Shown here: in pieces, positions 4,443 through 5,399 of the stretch | How positions within the stretch are numbered: position 1 is the stretch's first letter | Layout of the letters: every line of letters begins with the position of its first letter | Assembly (NCBI GenBank): GCA_028713395.1 | Contig: JAQTOJ010000142.1 | Location: forward strand, 1-5,399 | DNA: 5,399 bases | Direction of reading: 5' to 3' | From: Dehalococcoidales bacterium | GTDB lineage: Bacteria; Chloroflexota; Dehalococcoidia; Dehalococcoidales; Fen-1064 | The notes under the pieces: model-generated | Databases searched by the model: none | What the model saw: the letters and a program-made list of their open reading frames with translations, nothing else | Told to the model about the DNA's origin: nothing | Position numbers and translations under genes: made by a program

Positions 4443-4462
4443 CAACAATATACTTATTGTTG
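4443..4462. promoter_or_regulatory. Perfect 8-bp AT-rich palindrome upstream of the E1-like gene
   Basis: CAACAATA and TATTGTTG are perfect complements separated by TACT. It lies about 115-130 bases upstream of the E1-like start codon, between two repeat elements. It does not resemble the G/C-tract repeats, and it is not followed by a T-run. It could be an operator, but no promoter could be placed with confidence next to it. Confidence 0.3.
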
Positions 4463-4520
4463 CTTTACAGTCCTGCAGCTCTTTCTCTTCCAGCCCGCTT
4501 ACCAAAATCTCGTTTTTATG

Positions 4521-4557
4521 CTCCCCCTTTATTAAAGGGGGGATACAGGGGGAATTT
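4521..4557 (+). repeat. Short palindromic repeat, simple type (copy 4)
   Basis: CCCCCTTTA (4523-4531) and TAAAGGGGG (4533-4541) form a perfect 9-bp hairpin around a single T, followed by GATACAGGGGGAATTT with the third arm. It is the cleanest copy of the simple element. A further half-arm, ATCCCCCTTGG, follows at 4565-4575, right after the phosphofructokinase stop codon in the direction of transcription. Read on the minus strand, the hairpin is followed by AGCATAAAAACGAG, so it is not a standard terminator. Confidence 0.75.
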
Positions 4558-4581
4558 GCGATTTATCCCCCTTGGTCTTCT

Positions 4582-5399
4582 CTACGCGAAAAAGTTTTTC
4601 GCCACGGTATAAATGCTCAGATTAACTGTTTTTACCCCGTCCGCCACTTTTTCCAGCGGCACGCTGACAATCTTGTCCCCCCTGAGGGCTGTCATCTGGT
4701 CGTATTTCTTTTCATGTATCAAGTGAAAGGCTTTGACCCCGAAGGCCGTCGCCAGTATCCTATCGTAAGGATTTGGGATGCCGCCGCGTTGAATATATCC
4801 CAACGTGGAAACCCGTGTCTCTAGTCCGGTGCATTTTTCTACCATATCTCCCAGCACATGACCTACCCCGCCCAGGATTGGGGCGTTGGAGCCGGGTGAA
4901 GGCAAAACATCGGTCTGTGAGAAGGTCTTCCCGTTCAATATGGTCCCTTCCGCCACGACGATGATGCTGAATTTGATGCCTTTGGCGCGCCTTTTTTTCA
5001 GGCGTTCGCACAGGTTCTCCAGCTTCTCCTCGGTGAAGGGTATTTCGGGTATCAGAATTTCATCGGCGCCCGTGGCCAGACCGGCATAGGTGGCGATCCA
5101 ACCCGCAGTTCTCCCCATGACTTCCAAAATCATCACGCGGTGGTGGCTTTCCGCGGTGGAACGCAGCTTATCGAGGGCGTCGGTGGCGGTCTGGACGGCG
5201 GTCTGAAACGCGATGGAAAAATCCGTCTCCCGCACATCGTTATCGATTGTCTTCGGAATACCGACGACGTTGATGCCTTGTTGCCCCAGTTTATGCGCCA
5301 GGCTCAAAGAGCCTTCACCCCCAAGGACGACAATCGCTTCCAAGCCCAGTACCTTGATGCGGTCGCGTACCTTCTGCACTCCGTTTTCTACTTTCAGGG
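4582..5399 (-). CDS. 6-phosphofructokinase, C-terminal part (5' end beyond window)
   Basis: This is a cytoplasmic glycolytic enzyme phosphorylating fructose 6-phosphate. The frame stays open to the right edge, so the start, with the nucleotide loop, is outside (roughly 75 residues missing). Counting from the GTG at 5377-5379, landmarks are: VLGGEGSL (18-25), the catalytic loop PKTIDND (42-48, catalytic Asp46), HHRVMILEVMGRTAGW (79-94) binding fructose 6-phosphate, AEG (143-145), and ETRVSTLGYIQRGGIPNPYD (187-206) with Arg189 and Arg198. The glycine in GGEGS corresponds to E. coli Gly104, as in ATP-dependent enzymes, while the lysine in PKTIDND corresponds to position 124, lysine in pyrophosphate-dependent enzymes. 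Such Gly/Lys combinations occur in a known clade that includes ATP-using enzymes, so ATP is favoured but not proven. The estimated full length of about 340-350 residues exceeds the 320 of E. coli PfkA. It is separated by 252 repeat-filled bases from the next gene. Confidence 0.93.
   Translation of the reverse strand, partial: LKVENGVQKVRDRIKVLGLEAIVVLGGEGSLSLAHKLGQQGINVVGIPKTIDNDVRETDFSIAFQTAVQTATDALDKLRSTAESHHRVMILEVMGRTAGWIATYAGLATGADEILIPEIPFTEEKLENLCERLKKRRAKGIKFSIIVVAEGTILNGKTFSQTDVLPSPGSNAPILGGVGHVLGDMVEKCTGLETRVSTLGYIQRGGIPNPYDRILATAFGVKAFHLIHEKKYDQMTALRGDKIVSVPLEKVADGVKTVNLSIYTVAKNFFA

Noticed and set aside
4320..4535. Plus-strand frame upstream of the E1-like gene
   Set aside because: It crosses two repeats and an AT-rich palindrome and encodes low-complexity peptide.
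4523..4541. Hairpin CCCCCTTTA/TAAAGGGGG as the phosphofructokinase terminator
   Set aside because: On the minus strand it is followed by AGCATAAAAACGAG, with no T-run; the same hairpin type occurs in other contexts as a repeat.
256..4557. A CRISPR array from the recurring short palindromes
   Set aside because: The copies are hundreds to thousands of bases apart, vary in sequence and orientation, and no regular spacers or cas genes are present.

Overview
The window is a 5.4 kb stretch of bacterial chromosome. By eye it is moderately GC-rich, in the low to mid fifties. All six recognisable genes lie on the minus strand. In transcription order (right to left) they are: a 6-phosphofructokinase cut by the right edge; an E1-like HesA/MoeB/ThiF adenylyltransferase; a MoaD/ThiS-type ubiquitin-fold sulfur carrier; two different nitronate monooxygenase/2-nitropropane dioxygenase-family flavoproteins; and the first 37 codons of what looks like an ECF-type sigma factor, cut by the left edge. 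The plus strand shows no convincing gene. No rRNA, tRNA, CRISPR array, transposase or phage gene was seen.

The genes are not packed as a tight operon. Gaps run from about 100 to 475 bases, and every gap holds at least one short G/C-tract palindromic repeat. Four are simple elements: a hairpin followed by a third, directly repeated purine-rich arm. Two are almost identical 60-61 bp composite elements, 2.7 kb apart, which look like one palindromic repeat nested inside another; a third, expanded relative lies near the first. Two further dispersed-repeat types (GTCATTCC...GGAATCC and ATTGCGAGG...GGCAATCTC) sit side by side upstream of the second flavoprotein gene. This repeat load, together with the gene content, suggests an anaerobic bacterium of the Desulfobacterota (Syntrophales-like) or a similarly repeat-rich lineage. 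That assignment is inference only.

Functionally, the adenylyltransferase and the GGG-ended carrier form a sulfur-carrier activation pair, most likely for molybdenum or tungsten pterin cofactor synthesis; thiamine or another sulfur-transfer pathway is possible. The two flavoproteins share the TIM-barrel FMN fold and the active-site histidine but differ around it, so they probably act on different substrates. The upstream flavoprotein gene has the clearest promoter in the window (TTGACA, 17 bp, TAAGAT), with one palindrome over each promoter box, and a strong hairpin terminator after its stop. It is therefore probably its own regulated transcription unit. The phosphofructokinase combines a glycine typical of ATP-dependent enzymes with a lysine typical of pyrophosphate-dependent ones.

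I did not find a clearly new multi-gene system. The items most worth following up are the nested repeats, the double-palindrome promoter and the carrier/E1 pair.
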